From NCBI RefSeq assembly GCF_024741815.1, contig NZ_CP102951.1:5036001-5100000 (forward strand): a stretch of 64,000 nucleotides of DNA, given 5' to 3'. Shown here piece after piece: positions 31,849-40,650 of the stretch (position 1 is the stretch's first letter; each line of letters begins with the position of its first letter). This stretch comes from Pseudomonas sp. LS1212 (GTDB lineage Bacteria > Pseudomonadota > Gammaproteobacteria > Pseudomonadales > Pseudomonadaceae). Under the pieces are notes generated by a model. The model was not told the DNA's origin. It did not search any database and saw only the letters and a program-made list of their open reading frames with translations. A program made the position numbers and the translations under genes.

Positions 31849-32810
31849 GGTGTCTCCCGAAAATGTTGATAACCCCGGGTCACCGGGGTGATGTCCTTGC
31901 CATCGCGATCATGCAGGGTAACCCCCTGCCCCTCGAGCACTTTGCCGATCACCGTGATCGGCAAGCCGGCTTCGAGCAGACCGGGCAACTCGGCGGCAGG
32001 CAAGGTGAAGGCCAGGATGTAATCGTCGCCGCCGGCCAAGGCTGCCTTTTGTGCCTGCGCAGGATCGAGAAAAGCCTGCAACGCCGCAGACAGAGGGACT
32101 TTGTCCAGCTCAACCTGCAGGGCAACCTTCGAAGCGAGCGCGATATGCCCGCAATCGGCCAGCAGCCCGTCCGAGATATCCAGTGCCGCCGTAGCCTTGC
32201 CGCGCAGGCTCTGGCCCAAAGCCAATTGTGGCGACGGCGACCAATAACGGGCCAGCAACGGCTCGGCGATCGCCGGTTCAGCGCTGCGCTCACCCAACAC
32301 CAGGGGCAAGGCCCCGGCCGCATCACCCAGCGCCCCACCTACACACAGCAGATCGCCTGGTTGCGCGCCTGCCCGGGTCAACGCCTTGCCGGCCGGCACG
32401 CTGCCGAACACAGTGACGGTCAGGCTCAAGGGACCACGGGTGGTGTCGCCGCCGATCAGACTCAAGCGGCAATGCTGGGCCATCTGGTTCAAACCGCGGG
32501 CATAGGCTTGCAACCAATCGGCAGTCACCGTCGGCAAGGTCAGAGCAAGGGTAAACGCGATGGGGGTGGCGCCCATGGCAGCCAGATCGCTGGCGGCGAC
32601 GGCAAGGGAGCGTTGCCCGAGGAGAAAGGGGTCGCTGTCGTCGGGGAAATGCACCCCGGCAACCAGCGTGTCGGTGGAAATCGCCAGCTGTTCACCAGCA
32701 GCGACCGCCAACAAGGCGCAGTCGTCACCAATACCCAGCGCGACGCCCTCGCCCGCCTGCGCACAAGGCGCAGCGGCGAAGTAGTGTCGGATCAGCTCAA
32801 ACTCGCCCAT
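31845..32810 (-). CDS. thiL: Thiamine-monophosphate kinase
   Basis: 321 residues from ATG 32810 (MGEFELIRHYF, the family start). Converts TMP to TPP, which Dxs needs. Conserved GIGDDCALL, STDTLVAGVHF, DLAAMGATPIAF, GGDTTRG and DISDGLLAD motifs, as in the PurM/ThiL ATP-binding fold. Overlaps pgpA and follows nusB. Confidence 0.96.
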   Translation of the reverse strand: MGEFELIRHYFAAAPCAQAGEGVALGIGDDCALLAVAAGEQLAISTDTLVAGVHFPDDSDPFLLGQRSLAVAASDLAAMGATPIAFTLALTLPTVTADWLQAYARGLNQMAQHCRLSLIGGDTTRGPLSLTVTVFGSVPAGKALTRAGAQPGDLLCVGGALGDAAGALPLVLGERSAEPAIAEPLLARYWSPSPQLALGQSLRGKATAALDISDGLLADCGHIALASKVALQVELDKVPLSAALQAFLDPAQAQKAALAGGDDYILAFTLPAAELPGLLEAGLPITVIGKVLEGQGVTLHDRDGKDITPVTRGYQHFRETP

Positions 32811-32828
32811 TGGCAGCAAGCGCAACGA

Positions 32829-33329
32829 TCAGCGCTTTTGGGCCCGCACTTCGGCTTCGCGAAGCCGCGGCGCCAGTTTGTCCAATACGCCATTGACGAA
32901 CTTGTGGCCATCGGTGGAACCATAGACCTTGGCCAGCTCGATACCTTCGTTGATCACAACGCGGTAAGGCACGTCGACGCGCTTGAGCAATTCCCAGGTG
33001 GACAGGCGCAGGACGGCCAGTTCAACCGGATCGAGCTCTTCGATGGTGATGTCCATGCACGGTGCGAGCGCAGCGTCGATTTCAGCCTTGTGGGCCGGAA
33101 CGCCGTGCAGGATCTCGCGGAAGTACGCACCATCGATGTCGCTGAAATCGTTGTCGACCCGAAACTGCGCTTCGATCTCGTTCAGCGAATGCTTGGCCAT
33201 ATGCCATTGATACAGGGCCTGCGTCGCAAGCTGACGAGCTTCGCGGCGCTTGGCGCTCCTGGATGGCTTGCCGGCGTCCGCCGGCTTTGGATCGCGCGGG
33301 TTGAAACGATCGCTTTCGTCGCTAATCAC
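32829..33329 (-). CDS. nusB: Transcription antitermination factor NusB
   Basis: 166 residues. The all-helical RNA-binding domain is visible: RREARQLATQALYQWHMA, then LDPVELAVLRLSTWELL and PYRVVINEGIELAKVYGSTDGHKFVNGVLDKLA. Binds boxA RNA with NusE/S10 to allow rRNA transcription. The N-terminal 30 residues are a charged extension. Start overlaps ribH stop (ATGA). Confidence 0.96.
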   Translation of the reverse strand: MISDESDRFNPRDPKPADAGKPSRSAKRREARQLATQALYQWHMAKHSLNEIEAQFRVDNDFSDIDGAYFREILHGVPAHKAEIDAALAPCMDITIEELDPVELAVLRLSTWELLKRVDVPYRVVINEGIELAKVYGSTDGHKFVNGVLDKLAPRLREAEVRAQKR

Positions 33330-33802
33330 TTGGCCTCCAACTGCGCCAGCAGGCTGACCATTTCCAGAGCGGACAGCGCGGCTTCAGCACCTTTGTTGCC
33401 GGCCTTGGTGCCGGAGCGTTCGATGGCCTGTTCGATCGAGTCGACGGTCAGGACGCCGAAGGAGACCGGTATGCCGAACTCCATCGAGACCTGGGCCAGG
33501 CCTTTGGTGCACTCGCCCGCCACGTATTCGAAATGCGGGGTTCCGCCACGAATGACCGCGCCCAGCGCGATGATCGCAGCGTATTCGCTTTGCTGGGCGA
33601 CCTTCTGTGCCACCAGCGGAATTTCGAACGCGCCGGGAGCACGGATGATGGTGATGTCGCTTTCGCTCACGCCATGGCGAACCAGGGCATCAACGGCACC
33701 GCTTACCAGGCTTTCGACGACGAAGCTGTTGAAGCGGCCAACCACCAAAGCATAGCGACCTTTGGGGGCAATGAAGGTACCTTCGATGGTCTTCAGGGTC
33801 AT
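33326..33802 (-). CDS. ribH: 6,7-dimethyl-8-ribityllumazine synthase
   Basis: 158 residues. Condenses the RibA/RibD pyrimidine with the RibB product. Motifs VVGRFNSFVVESLVSGAVDAL, RAPGAFEIPLVAQKVA, GAVIRGGTPHFEYVA and GVLTVDSIEQAIERSG are the active-site segments of the icosahedral enzyme. A GC-rich hairpin (CAGGCCGC/GCGGCCTG, 33827-33848) lies in the 89-base gap to ribBA. I see no FMN riboswitch there. Confidence 0.97.
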   Translation of the reverse strand: MTLKTIEGTFIAPKGRYALVVGRFNSFVVESLVSGAVDALVRHGVSESDITIIRAPGAFEIPLVAQKVAQQSEYAAIIALGAVIRGGTPHFEYVAGECTKGLAQVSMEFGIPVSFGVLTVDSIEQAIERSGTKAGNKGAEAALSALEMVSLLAQLEAK

Positions 33803-33891
33803 TCAGGAATTCTCATCTTAAAGAGCCAGGCCGCCCGGATGCGGCCTGCAGGAGTTTGGGTCACGAATTTCAGCCAGGAAACATGCTGTCT

Positions 33892-34983
33892 TTATTCGGA
33901 GGGCACGTATTCTACAACTTCCAGATCGAATCCGGATATCGCATTGAACTTCATTGGCGAACTCATCAGGCGCATTTTGCGCACCCCGAGGTCGCGCAGG
34001 ATCTGCGAACCGGCACCGACGGTGCTGTAGGTGGTCGGGGATTTCACCGTCGTGCTCTCGGCGCTTTCGCGAATGTGCGCCAGCAGGACGTCTCCATCCA
34101 GCGGATGCCCCAGCAGCAGCACCACGCCGCTGCCCGCCTCGGCCACGGCGCTCATGGCCGCACGCAGGCTCCAGCGGCCCGGTTGCTTGACCATCAGCAG
34201 GTCGCGCAGCGGGTCCATGTTGTGCACTCGCACCAGGGTCGGCTCTTCGGCGCAGATGTTGCCCAGGGTCAGGGCCATGTGCACGTCGCCTTCGACCGAA
34301 TCACGGTAGGTCACCAGGTTGAACTGGCCCAGCTCGCTGTCCAGTGGCTGCTCGGCAATCCGCTGAACGGTACGTTCGTGGATCATCCGATAGTGAATCA
34401 GGTCGGCGATGGTGCCGATCTTGATGCCGTGTTCGGCGGCGAAGGTTTCAAGCTCAGCGCGACGCGACATGGTGCCGTCATCGTTCATCACTTCGCAGAT
34501 CACGCCGCTGGGCTCGAAACCGGCCATGCGCGCCAGGTCGCAGGCAGCTTCGGTGTGGCCGGCGCGAGCCAGGGTGCCACCGGCCTGGGCCATCAGCGGG
34601 AAAATATGACCAGGGCTGACGATGTCTTCGGCCTTGGCGTCCCGGGCAGCGGCGGCCTGCACGGTACGGGCGCGGTCGGCGGCGGAAATGCCGGTGGTGA
34701 CGCCGGTGGCTGCCTCGATCGAGACGGTGAACTTGGTACCGAAGCCCGAACCGTTGCGTGGTGCCATCAGCGGCAGCTTGAGCAGCTCGCAGCGGTCGCG
34801 GGTCATGGGCATGCAGATCAGGCCACGGGCGTGCTTGGCCATGAAGTTGATGTGCTCGGCCTTGCAGCATTCGGCGGCCATGATCAGGTCGCCTTCGTTC
34901 TCACGGTCTTCGTCATCCATCAGGATGACCATCTTGCCTTGGCGAATGTCTTCAACCAGTTCTTCGATGCTGTTGAGCGCCAC
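33892..34983 (-). CDS. ribBA: 3,4-dihydroxy-2-butanone-4-phosphate synthase (RibBA-type, degenerate cyclohydrolase half)
   Basis: 363 residues. Residues 1-~200 are RibB: VILMDDEDRENEGDLIMAAE binds metal and phosphate, then SGFGTKFTVSIEAATGVTTGISAADRA and GHIFPLMAQAGGTLARAGHTEAACDLARMAG. Residues ~205-363 have the GTP cyclohydrolase II fold but no zinc cysteines: the position of ECLTGD...RCDCG is VHNMDPLRDLLMVKQ. The half is therefore probably inactive and structural, with the activity supplied by the separate ribA. Confidence 0.93.
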   Translation of the reverse strand: MALNSIEELVEDIRQGKMVILMDDEDRENEGDLIMAAECCKAEHINFMAKHARGLICMPMTRDRCELLKLPLMAPRNGSGFGTKFTVSIEAATGVTTGISAADRARTVQAAAARDAKAEDIVSPGHIFPLMAQAGGTLARAGHTEAACDLARMAGFEPSGVICEVMNDDGTMSRRAELETFAAEHGIKIGTIADLIHYRMIHERTVQRIAEQPLDSELGQFNLVTYRDSVEGDVHMALTLGNICAEEPTLVRVHNMDPLRDLLMVKQPGRWSLRAAMSAVAEAGSGVVLLLGHPLDGDVLLAHIRESAESTTVKSPTTYSTVGAGSQILRDLGVRKMRLMSSPMKFNAISGFDLEVVEYVPSE

Positions 34984-35001
34984 GCGGCACCCCCTTTCAA
35001 T

Positions 35002-35664
35002 TCAGGATTTGAGGTAGCCGTTGGCGGCCAGGAAACTTTCGGTAATGCCACCCTGGGCAGGTTCGGCAGCCTTGTCACCGAGCAGCAGGCGCTCCAGGTA
35101 ACGGGCCAGCAGGTCCACTTCCAGATTGACCCGGCGACCCGGACGGTAGTCGGCCATGATGGTCTCGGCCAGGGTGTGCGGCACGATGGTCAGCTCGAAC
35201 TCGGCGCCATCGACCGCATTCACGGTCAGGCTGGTGCCATCGACGGTGATCGAGCCTTTGTGCGCGATGTATTTGGCCAGCTCCTTGGGTGCACGGATGC
35301 GGAACTGGATGGCACGGGCATTTTCATTGCGCGCAACCACTTCACCAACACCATCGACATGGCCGCTGACCAGGTGACCGCCCAGGCGAGTGGTGGGGGT
35401 CAGGGCTTTTTCCAGGTTGACCCGGCTGCCGCTCTTGAGATCGGAGAACGCCGTGCAATCGAGGGTTTCGCGGCTCACATCAGCCCAGAAGCCATCGCCC
35501 GGCAGTTCCACCGCTGTCAGGCAGACGCCATTGACCGCAATACTGTCGCCCAGCTTGACGTCGCCCAGGTCGAGTTTGCCCGTCGCTACATAAACCCGTA
35601 CATCGCCGCCTTTGGGGGTCAATGAACGGATGCTGCCGATGGATTCGATAATGCCGGTAAACAT
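35002..35664 (-). CDS. ribE: Riboflavin synthase, alpha chain
   Basis: 220 residues. Dismutates two lumazine molecules to riboflavin. Two homologous lumazine-binding repeats are visible: MFTGIIESIGSI with SIAVNGVCLTAVE, then GHLVSGHVDGVGEV with SITVDGTSLTVN. Called ribE or ribC depending on species convention. Lies between ribD and ribBA in one leftward operon. Confidence 0.97.
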   Translation of the reverse strand: MFTGIIESIGSIRSLTPKGGDVRVYVATGKLDLGDVKLGDSIAVNGVCLTAVELPGDGFWADVSRETLDCTAFSDLKSGSRVNLEKALTPTTRLGGHLVSGHVDGVGEVVARNENARAIQFRIRAPKELAKYIAHKGSITVDGTSLTVNAVDGAEFELTIVPHTLAETIMADYRPGRRVNLEVDLLARYLERLLLGDKAAEPAQGGITESFLAANGYLKS

Positions 35665-35709
35665 GGGTCCTCCTCGAGAACAGGGCTGGCGCTGGGCGCA
35701 AGCCTGGAA

Positions 35710-36852
35710 TTATACGCTGAGCGCTGGTGCAGGGATGGCCGTGACTTGCCAATCATCGCCAACCGCGCGCATTTCAATGATTTTCAGTGTGGGCGCTTCG
35801 CTCATCCGTGCCATCGGCCATTCGAACAAGGGCCGTGCAGTGGAACCGAGGAACTTGCCGGCGATGAACAACCGGTATTCATCGACCAGCCCCTGACGCG
35901 CGAAAGCTCCGGCCAGACGAGGGCCCGCCTCGACCAGCACTTCGTTGACGCCGCGCCCGGCCAGTTCGGCCAGCAGCTTGCGCAGATCGACCTGGCCATC
36001 GCTGCCCGGCATCGCCAGCAGTTCCAGCCCGGCCTGCTCATAGCGCTCACGCGCCTGGGCTGCGGCGCGGGTCACCACCAGCGCGGGGCCGGCCTGAAAG
36101 AACGGTGCGTCGAGCGGCGCCCGCAGTCGCCCGTCGATCAGCACCCGCAAGGGCGGCCGGGCCAGCGCCAGGGCAGCCAGTTCCGGCTCGAGCCCCAGCT
36201 CATCGGCACGCACGGTCATGCGGGCGTTGTCGGCGATAACGCTTTGGGCGCTGGTCAGGACCACGCTGGAGCGCGCCCGCAGCCGCTGTACCGCAGAGCG
36301 TGCCGCCGGGCCGGTAATCCACTGGCTTTCGCCGCTGGCCATCGCGGTACGCCCATCCAGGCTCATCGCCAGCTTGACCCGCACATACGGCAGGCCCTGC
36401 TCCATGCGCTTGATGAACCCCGGGTTCAGCGCCCGCGCTTCGTCTTCCAGCACGCCGCTGGAGACTTGAATACCAGCCTGGGCCAACCGCAACAGGCCAC
36501 GACCGGCGACTTCCGGGTTGGGATCCTGCATGGCGGCCACCACGCGGGCGACGCCAGCCGTGACCAAGGCGTCGGCACAGGGCGGAGTCCGGCCATGATG
36601 GCTGCAGGGCTCAAGGGTCACATAGGCCGTCGCGCCAAGGGACTGTTCACCGGCCTGGCGCAGCGCGTTCACCTCGGCATGCGGTTCGCCGGCGCGTACG
36701 TGCCAGCCTTCGCCCACCACCTGGCCGTCGCGCACGATCACGCAGCCGACCCGCGGGTTAGGGTGGGTCGAATAGAGGCCCTTGCGCGCCAGTTCCAGGG
36801 CACGCGCCATGTAGTGGGCGTCAAGCACGCTTTGCTCTGCTGGCATAGTCAC
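35710..36852 (-). CDS. ribD: Bifunctional pyrimidine deaminase/reductase RibD
   Basis: 380 residues. N-terminal deaminase with the zinc motif HAEVNAL and PCSHHGRTPPCADAL; C-terminal NADPH-dependent reductase (from ~150) with KLAMSLDGRTAMASGESQWITG. Acts after RibA. Start overlaps nrdR stop (ATGA). Confidence 0.97.
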   Translation of the reverse strand: MTMPAEQSVLDAHYMARALELARKGLYSTHPNPRVGCVIVRDGQVVGEGWHVRAGEPHAEVNALRQAGEQSLGATAYVTLEPCSHHGRTPPCADALVTAGVARVVAAMQDPNPEVAGRGLLRLAQAGIQVSSGVLEDEARALNPGFIKRMEQGLPYVRVKLAMSLDGRTAMASGESQWITGPAARSAVQRLRARSSVVLTSAQSVIADNARMTVRADELGLEPELAALALARPPLRVLIDGRLRAPLDAPFFQAGPALVVTRAAAQARERYEQAGLELLAMPGSDGQVDLRKLLAELAGRGVNEVLVEAGPRLAGAFARQGLVDEYRLFIAGKFLGSTARPLFEWPMARMSEAPTLKIIEMRAVGDDWQVTAIPAPALSV

Positions 36853-37313
36853 TCTTTGGCCGGCTCACGGGCCAGGCGGTCGATTTCTTCACGGAATTCG
36901 TCGAGGTCCTGGAAGCGCCGGTAAACCGAAGCGAAACGGATATAGGCGACTTCATCGAGCTTCTGCAGCTCGGCCATCACCAATTCGCCCACGACCAGGG
37001 ATTTGACTTCACGCTCGCCGGTTGCGCGCAGCTTGTGCCTGATGTGCGCCAGCGCCTCTTCCAGTCGCTCGACGCTGACCGGGCGCTTCTCCAGCGCACG
37101 CTGCATACCGGCGCGCAGTTTTTCTTCGTCGAACGGCTGACGGCTGCCGTCCTGTTTGATAAGACGCGGCAATACCAACTCGGCCGTCTCAAAGGTCGTG
37201 AAACGCTCGCCGCAGGCCAGGCATTCGCGGCGGCGGCGTACTTGCTCGCCCTCGGCGACCAGTCGCGAGTCGATGACCTTGGTGTCGTTGGCACCGCAGA
37301 AGGGACAGTGCAT
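36849..37313 (-). CDS. nrdR: Transcriptional repressor NrdR
   Basis: 154 residues from ATG 37313. Zinc ribbon CPFC (C3-C6) and CLACGERF, then the ATP-cone VLPRLIKQDGSRQPFDEEKLRAGMQRALEKRPV. Senses dATP/ATP and represses ribonucleotide reductase genes. First gene of the leftward rib operon. The frame is open upstream but without a start of merit. Confidence 0.97.
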   Translation of the reverse strand: MHCPFCGANDTKVIDSRLVAEGEQVRRRRECLACGERFTTFETAELVLPRLIKQDGSRQPFDEEKLRAGMQRALEKRPVSVERLEEALAHIRHKLRATGEREVKSLVVGELVMAELQKLDEVAYIRFASVYRRFQDLDEFREEIDRLAREPAKE

Positions 37314-37420
37314 GGTGGCAGGCAACAAAAAAAGGGAGGGCCATGGTAGCGCATCCCACTGGCAAGACAAGCCAAAGGGGTTACCATCGGCGCAGGAAAA
37401 ATTCCCCCTGGGAGATATCA

Positions 37421-37870
37421 ATGTCATTTCGAGCGCTCCTACTGCTCGGTTTCGCCAGCCTGCTCGTTGCCTGCAGCAGTAGCGCACCCAAGCCCGACAC
37501 GTCAAAACCGGTGGTTCAGACAGCACCCAGGGCTACTCCCGACCAGGGGCCACTGCCGGCCCATCAGCGCGAGGTGAGCGGTTCCTTGCTGGGCGTTCCG
37601 GCCGGTGCAGAGGTCGAGCTGGCTTTGTTGGTTATTGATGAGCGCAGCCGACCACAACGCCTGCTTGCCAGCAGCAAGCTCAACGGCACCAACCAGCCGC
37701 TGCCGTTCCAGCTGCGTTTCAACCCCGAATCCTTTCCCGCCGGGGCGCGCGTCGAGTTGCGCGGCCGTGCCAGCCAGGCCGGGCAATTGATCCTGCACCT
37801 GCCTTCGCGGCGCATTACCCAGGCGACGACCCAGGCACTTGGCCCCTTGCGATTTGAAAGGGCCCCTTGA
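37421..37870 (+). CDS. YbaY-family lipoprotein
   Basis: 149 residues, GGGAG 6 bases before the ATG. Lipobox LLVAC at residues ~14-18, so the mature protein is anchored through C18. Mature part resembles the YbaY/YscW-like beta-sandwich with GVPAGAEVELALLVIDERS... Function unknown; related proteins act as type III secretion pilotins in other contexts. Last codon overlaps the next ATG (TGATG). Confidence 0.75.
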   Translation: MSFRALLLLGFASLLVACSSSAPKPDTSKPVVQTAPRATPDQGPLPAHQREVSGSLLGVPAGAEVELALLVIDERSRPQRLLASSKLNGTNQPLPFQLRFNPESFPAGARVELRGRASQAGQLILHLPSRRITQATTQALGPLRFERAP

Positions 37871-38523
37871 TGACAGTCGCGCACCTGCAACAAGCCTTGA
37901 GCGAACTGCTCGGCGATGCGCAACTGGTGGTCAGCGAGCTGCCCGAGACGGCGCTGAAGCTGTGGCTGATCGACGCCGAAAACATGGATCGCGCCTTCAC
38001 TGCCGAAGAGACCCGGCGCATTCTCCACGAACCGCCCTACTGGAGCTTTTGCTGGGCCAGCGGCCTGGCGATGGCCCGCTACCTGGCGCAACAGCCGCAT
38101 TGGGTCGAGGGCAAGCGCGTGCTGGACTTCGGCGCCGGCTCCGGAGTGGCGGCGATTGCCGCGGCCAAGGCCGGTGCACTGGAGGTCGTGGCCTGCGACC
38201 TCGACCCGCTGGCGATCGACGCCTGTCGCGCGAACGCGACGCTTAACGGGGTCGAACTGCAGTACTCGCTGGACTTCTTCGAAGAGGCGGATCGCTTCGA
38301 CCTGATCCTGGTCGCCGATGTGCTCTACGACCGCGCCAACCTGCCGCTGCTCGATGAGTTTCTCAGCCGTGGCCGCGAAGCGCTGGTGGCCGACTCGCGG
38401 GTGCGGGATTTTCAGCATCCGATCTATCGGCGGCTGGAGATGCTCGAGGCCTTTACCTTGCCGGATCTGGCGGAGCCGATGGAGTTTCGTAATGTGAGCC
38501 TGTATCACGCGCAGCGTGCTTGA
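37870..38523 (+). CDS. Class I SAM-dependent methyltransferase (EtfB-lysine methyltransferase-like)
   Basis: 217 residues. SAM motif I VLDFGAGSGVAAIAAAKAG and motif II-like VVACDLDPLAIDACRANA are clear; post-motif II DLILVADVLYDRANLPLLDEFL matches the METTL20/ETFB-lysine methyltransferase type with a D-x-x-Y-D motif. N-terminal WLIDAENMDRAFTAEE and EPPYWSFCWASGLAMARYL fit the same group. Substrate not proven. Translationally coupled to the lipoprotein. Confidence 0.82.
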   Translation: MTVAHLQQALSELLGDAQLVVSELPETALKLWLIDAENMDRAFTAEETRRILHEPPYWSFCWASGLAMARYLAQQPHWVEGKRVLDFGAGSGVAAIAAAKAGALEVVACDLDPLAIDACRANATLNGVELQYSLDFFEEADRFDLILVADVLYDRANLPLLDEFLSRGREALVADSRVRDFQHPIYRRLEMLEAFTLPDLAEPMEFRNVSLYHAQRA

Positions 38524-38525
38524 GG

Positions 38526-38602
38526 GCCTCATCGCTGGCAAGCCAGCTCCTACAAGTCGGTGCAATACTTGTAGGAGCTGGCTTGCCCGCGAAGCGATCC
38601 AA
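38526..38602. repeat. REP doublet (REPIN-like)
   Basis: Two REP units in inverted orientation: CATCGCTGGCAAGCCAGCTC and its partner GTAGGAGCTGGCTTGCCCGC, separated by ~12 bases. Confidence 0.85.
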
Positions 38603-38675
38603 AGAACAACACCCGCTTTCAGCCAACCCCACCAGCCTTTATAGTTAAACCATTCAATGCTCACCGAGATACCCC

Positions 38676-39548
38676 ATGAGTCAGGACACGCCGTATATCT
38701 TCGACGCCAGCGCTGCCAACTTCGACCAGCTGGTGATTCAGAACTCCTTCCACAAGCCGGTACTGGTGGATTTCTGGGCCGAATGGTGCGCGCCCTGCAA
38801 GGCGCTGATGCCGCTGCTACGGCATGTTGCCGAGAGCTATCAGGGTGAACTGCTGCTGGCCAAGGTCGACTGCGAAGCCGAACAGGACATCGTCGCCCGC
38901 TTCGGCATCCGCAGCCTGCCGACCGTGGTGCTGTTCAAGGACGGCCAGCCGGTCGACGGCTTTGCCGGCGCACAACCGGAGTCGGCCATCCGCGCCATGC
39001 TCGCGCCCCATGTGCAGGCGCCGCCACCGGCAGAAGCCGACCCGCTTGAACAGGCGCAGGCACTGTTCGCCGAAGGGCAGTACGCCCAGGCCGAAGCCAT
39101 CCTGCAGACCTTGCTGGCAACGGAAAACACCAATGCTGGCGCCCTGATCCTGTACGCCCGCTGCCTGGCTGAGCGTGGCGAGCTGGGTGAAGCCCAGATC
39201 GTTCTCGATGCCGTGAAAAGCGACGAGCACAAGGCCGCGCTGGCCGGCGCCAAGGCGCAACTGACCTTCCTGCGCCAGGCCGCTGACCTGCCCGACGCCG
39301 CCAGCCTGAAGTCGCGCCTGGCACAAAACCCCGCCGATGACGAAGCGACGTATCAGCTGGCAATCCAGCAATTGGCCCGCCAGCAATATGAGGCGGCACT
39401 CGATGCCCTGCTCAAACTGTTCGGGCGCAACCGCACCTACGAAGGCGGCCTGCCGCACAAGACGCTGCTGCAGGTGTTCGAGCTGCTGGGTAATGATCAT
39501 CCGTTGGTTACGACTTACCGGCGCAAGCTGTTCGCCGCGCTGTATTGA
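38676..39548 (+). CDS. cnoX: Thioredoxin-like co-chaperone CnoX (YbbN)
   Basis: 290 residues. N-terminal thioredoxin domain with active-site WCAPC (VDFWAEWCAPCKALMPLL, about residues 29-46), followed by TPR-like helices from ~115 (EQAQALFAEGQYAQAEAILQTLL). In enterobacteria CnoX holds oxidised proteins for GroEL. This copy has both CXXC cysteines, unlike the E. coli form, so a redox activity is expected. Stands alone. Confidence 0.93.
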   Translation: MSQDTPYIFDASAANFDQLVIQNSFHKPVLVDFWAEWCAPCKALMPLLRHVAESYQGELLLAKVDCEAEQDIVARFGIRSLPTVVLFKDGQPVDGFAGAQPESAIRAMLAPHVQAPPPAEADPLEQAQALFAEGQYAQAEAILQTLLATENTNAGALILYARCLAERGELGEAQIVLDAVKSDEHKAALAGAKAQLTFLRQAADLPDAASLKSRLAQNPADDEATYQLAIQQLARQQYEAALDALLKLFGRNRTYEGGLPHKTLLQVFELLGNDHPLVTTYRRKLFAALY

Positions 39549-39555
39549 TCCGCAC

Positions 39556-39906
39556 TCAATCGACCCAGTGATAAAGCGGCGCATCCGCGCCGCTTTCGAC
39601 CTTCACCTGCTCACAATGACGCAGACGCACCAGCAGGCGTTTACCGGCTGCCGTGCTTCCCGTCAGCCCTTCGAGCTGTTCCAACAGCTCAGGGCCATTA
39701 ATCTGCCCCGCCTTGCGCAGCAAATCCCTGGCCGTCTGCCAGAGCGCGTCATCCTGCCGGAGCGGGGCACTGCTCGCCGCCGTTGTGGCGGGCTGGGCCT
39801 GCACCTGGTTGCCGAAATGCGCCCCCAGTTGCGCCCAGTCGGCCTGATCGAGCTCAAGTGTCAGGTCAACCGGCAAGTCACCGATGGTTCCACGGATTCG
39901 CAACAT
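39556..39906 (-). CDS. Conserved hypothetical protein
   Basis: 116 residues from ATG 39906 (MLRIRGTIGDLPVDLTLELD). Two short halves: an N-terminal beta-rich segment and a C-terminal helical one (LWQTARDLLRKAGQINGPELLEQLEGL). No signal peptide; not recognised. It diverges from the Zur-like operon, with the palindrome in the gap upstream of its start. Confidence 0.65.
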   Translation of the reverse strand: MLRIRGTIGDLPVDLTLELDQADWAQLGAHFGNQVQAQPATTAASSAPLRQDDALWQTARDLLRKAGQINGPELLEQLEGLTGSTAAGKRLLVRLRHCEQVKVESGADAPLYHWVD

Positions 39907-39987
39907 CGTTCTGCTTCCTCGTATTGGCTGCCTGCATGCTCCCATGGGCCAGCCTCTTCGCCAAGCGCAGTGGCGAAGCGCGAATAA

Positions 39988-40003
39988 AGTTGTTATAACA
40001 TTG
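39988..40003. promoter_or_regulatory. Candidate Zur operator
   Basis: Centred on the perfect palindrome TGTTATAACA (39991-40000), within GTTGTTATAACATTGC. It resembles Zur boxes (GTTATAnnATAAC-type) known from gammaproteobacteria and lies 37 bases before the start of the His-rich DUF2796 gene, whose P. aeruginosa counterparts (PA4063-PA4066) are, to my knowledge, Zur-regulated. Confidence 0.55.
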
Positions 40004-40036
40004 CACTTTATTTTCAGTACCTCCCCGGAGATTTCC

Positions 40037-40600
40037 ATGCGCCGCCTGTTGCTAATCCTGTCCCTTGCCTTGCTGCCCCTGGCCGCTGCTCACGCCCAGG
40101 AAGATCACGATCACGCGCATGATCACGAACACGGCAGCCTGGGGCCCCATGAGCACGGGGTTGCCCACCTCAATGCCGTTCTGGATGACAAGGCACTGGA
40201 ACTGGAGTTGGAAAGCCCGGCAATGAACCTGGTCGGCTTCGAACATGCCGCCAGCAGCGACGGTGACAAGGCCAGGGTTGCCGCAGCCCGAGCCCACCTG
40301 GAGCAACCGCTCGACCTGTTCAATCTTCCAAAGGACGCAGGTTGCAGTGTGGCCAGACAGGAACTGGAAAGCCCACTGTTCGGCGACAAATCGGCAGCCG
40401 ATGACGATCACGCCGAGCATAGCGAGATCCACGCCCACTATCGGTTCACCTGCACCGCAGCCAATAACTTGAAACACCTGGACCTTTCGCAATTGTTCAA
40501 GGCCTTCCCCGCCACCCAGAAAATTCAGGTACAACTGATCGCCCCGAGCGGTCAGCAAGGTGTTGAAGCCACACCAGGCACCGCCACCCTGAAATTCTGA
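40037..40600 (+). CDS. DUF2796 (ZrgA-like) His-rich periplasmic protein
   Basis: 187 residues from ATG 40037, with CGGAG 7 bases before it. Signal peptide MRRLLLILSLALLPLAAAHA, then a His/Asp cluster EDHDHAHDHEHGSLGPHEHG that should bind zinc. DUF2796 domain follows (HLNAVLDDKALELELESPAMNLVGFEH). In Vibrio cholerae the related ZrgA works with an ABC system in zinc acquisition; here the next three genes are an ABC ATPase, permease and DUF3299 protein. Confidence 0.88.
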   Translation: MRRLLLILSLALLPLAAAHAQEDHDHAHDHEHGSLGPHEHGVAHLNAVLDDKALELELESPAMNLVGFEHAASSDGDKARVAAARAHLEQPLDLFNLPKDAGCSVARQELESPLFGDKSAADDDHAEHSEIHAHYRFTCTAANNLKHLDLSQLFKAFPATQKIQVQLIAPSGQQGVEATPGTATLKF

Positions 40601-40650
40601 CCCCGGCCCCTCTTGCAGCAGATCGGCCAGGGCAACCCGGCCGCCTATTT

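Noticed and set aside
33803..33891. FMN riboswitch in front of ribH
   Set aside because: Only 89 bases with one hairpin; the conserved RFN sequence elements are absent.
31704..35625. Very long rightward frames opposite the rib operon (683 and 589 codons)
   Set aside because: Antisense to well-identified genes on the other strand; typical of high-GC DNA with few stops.
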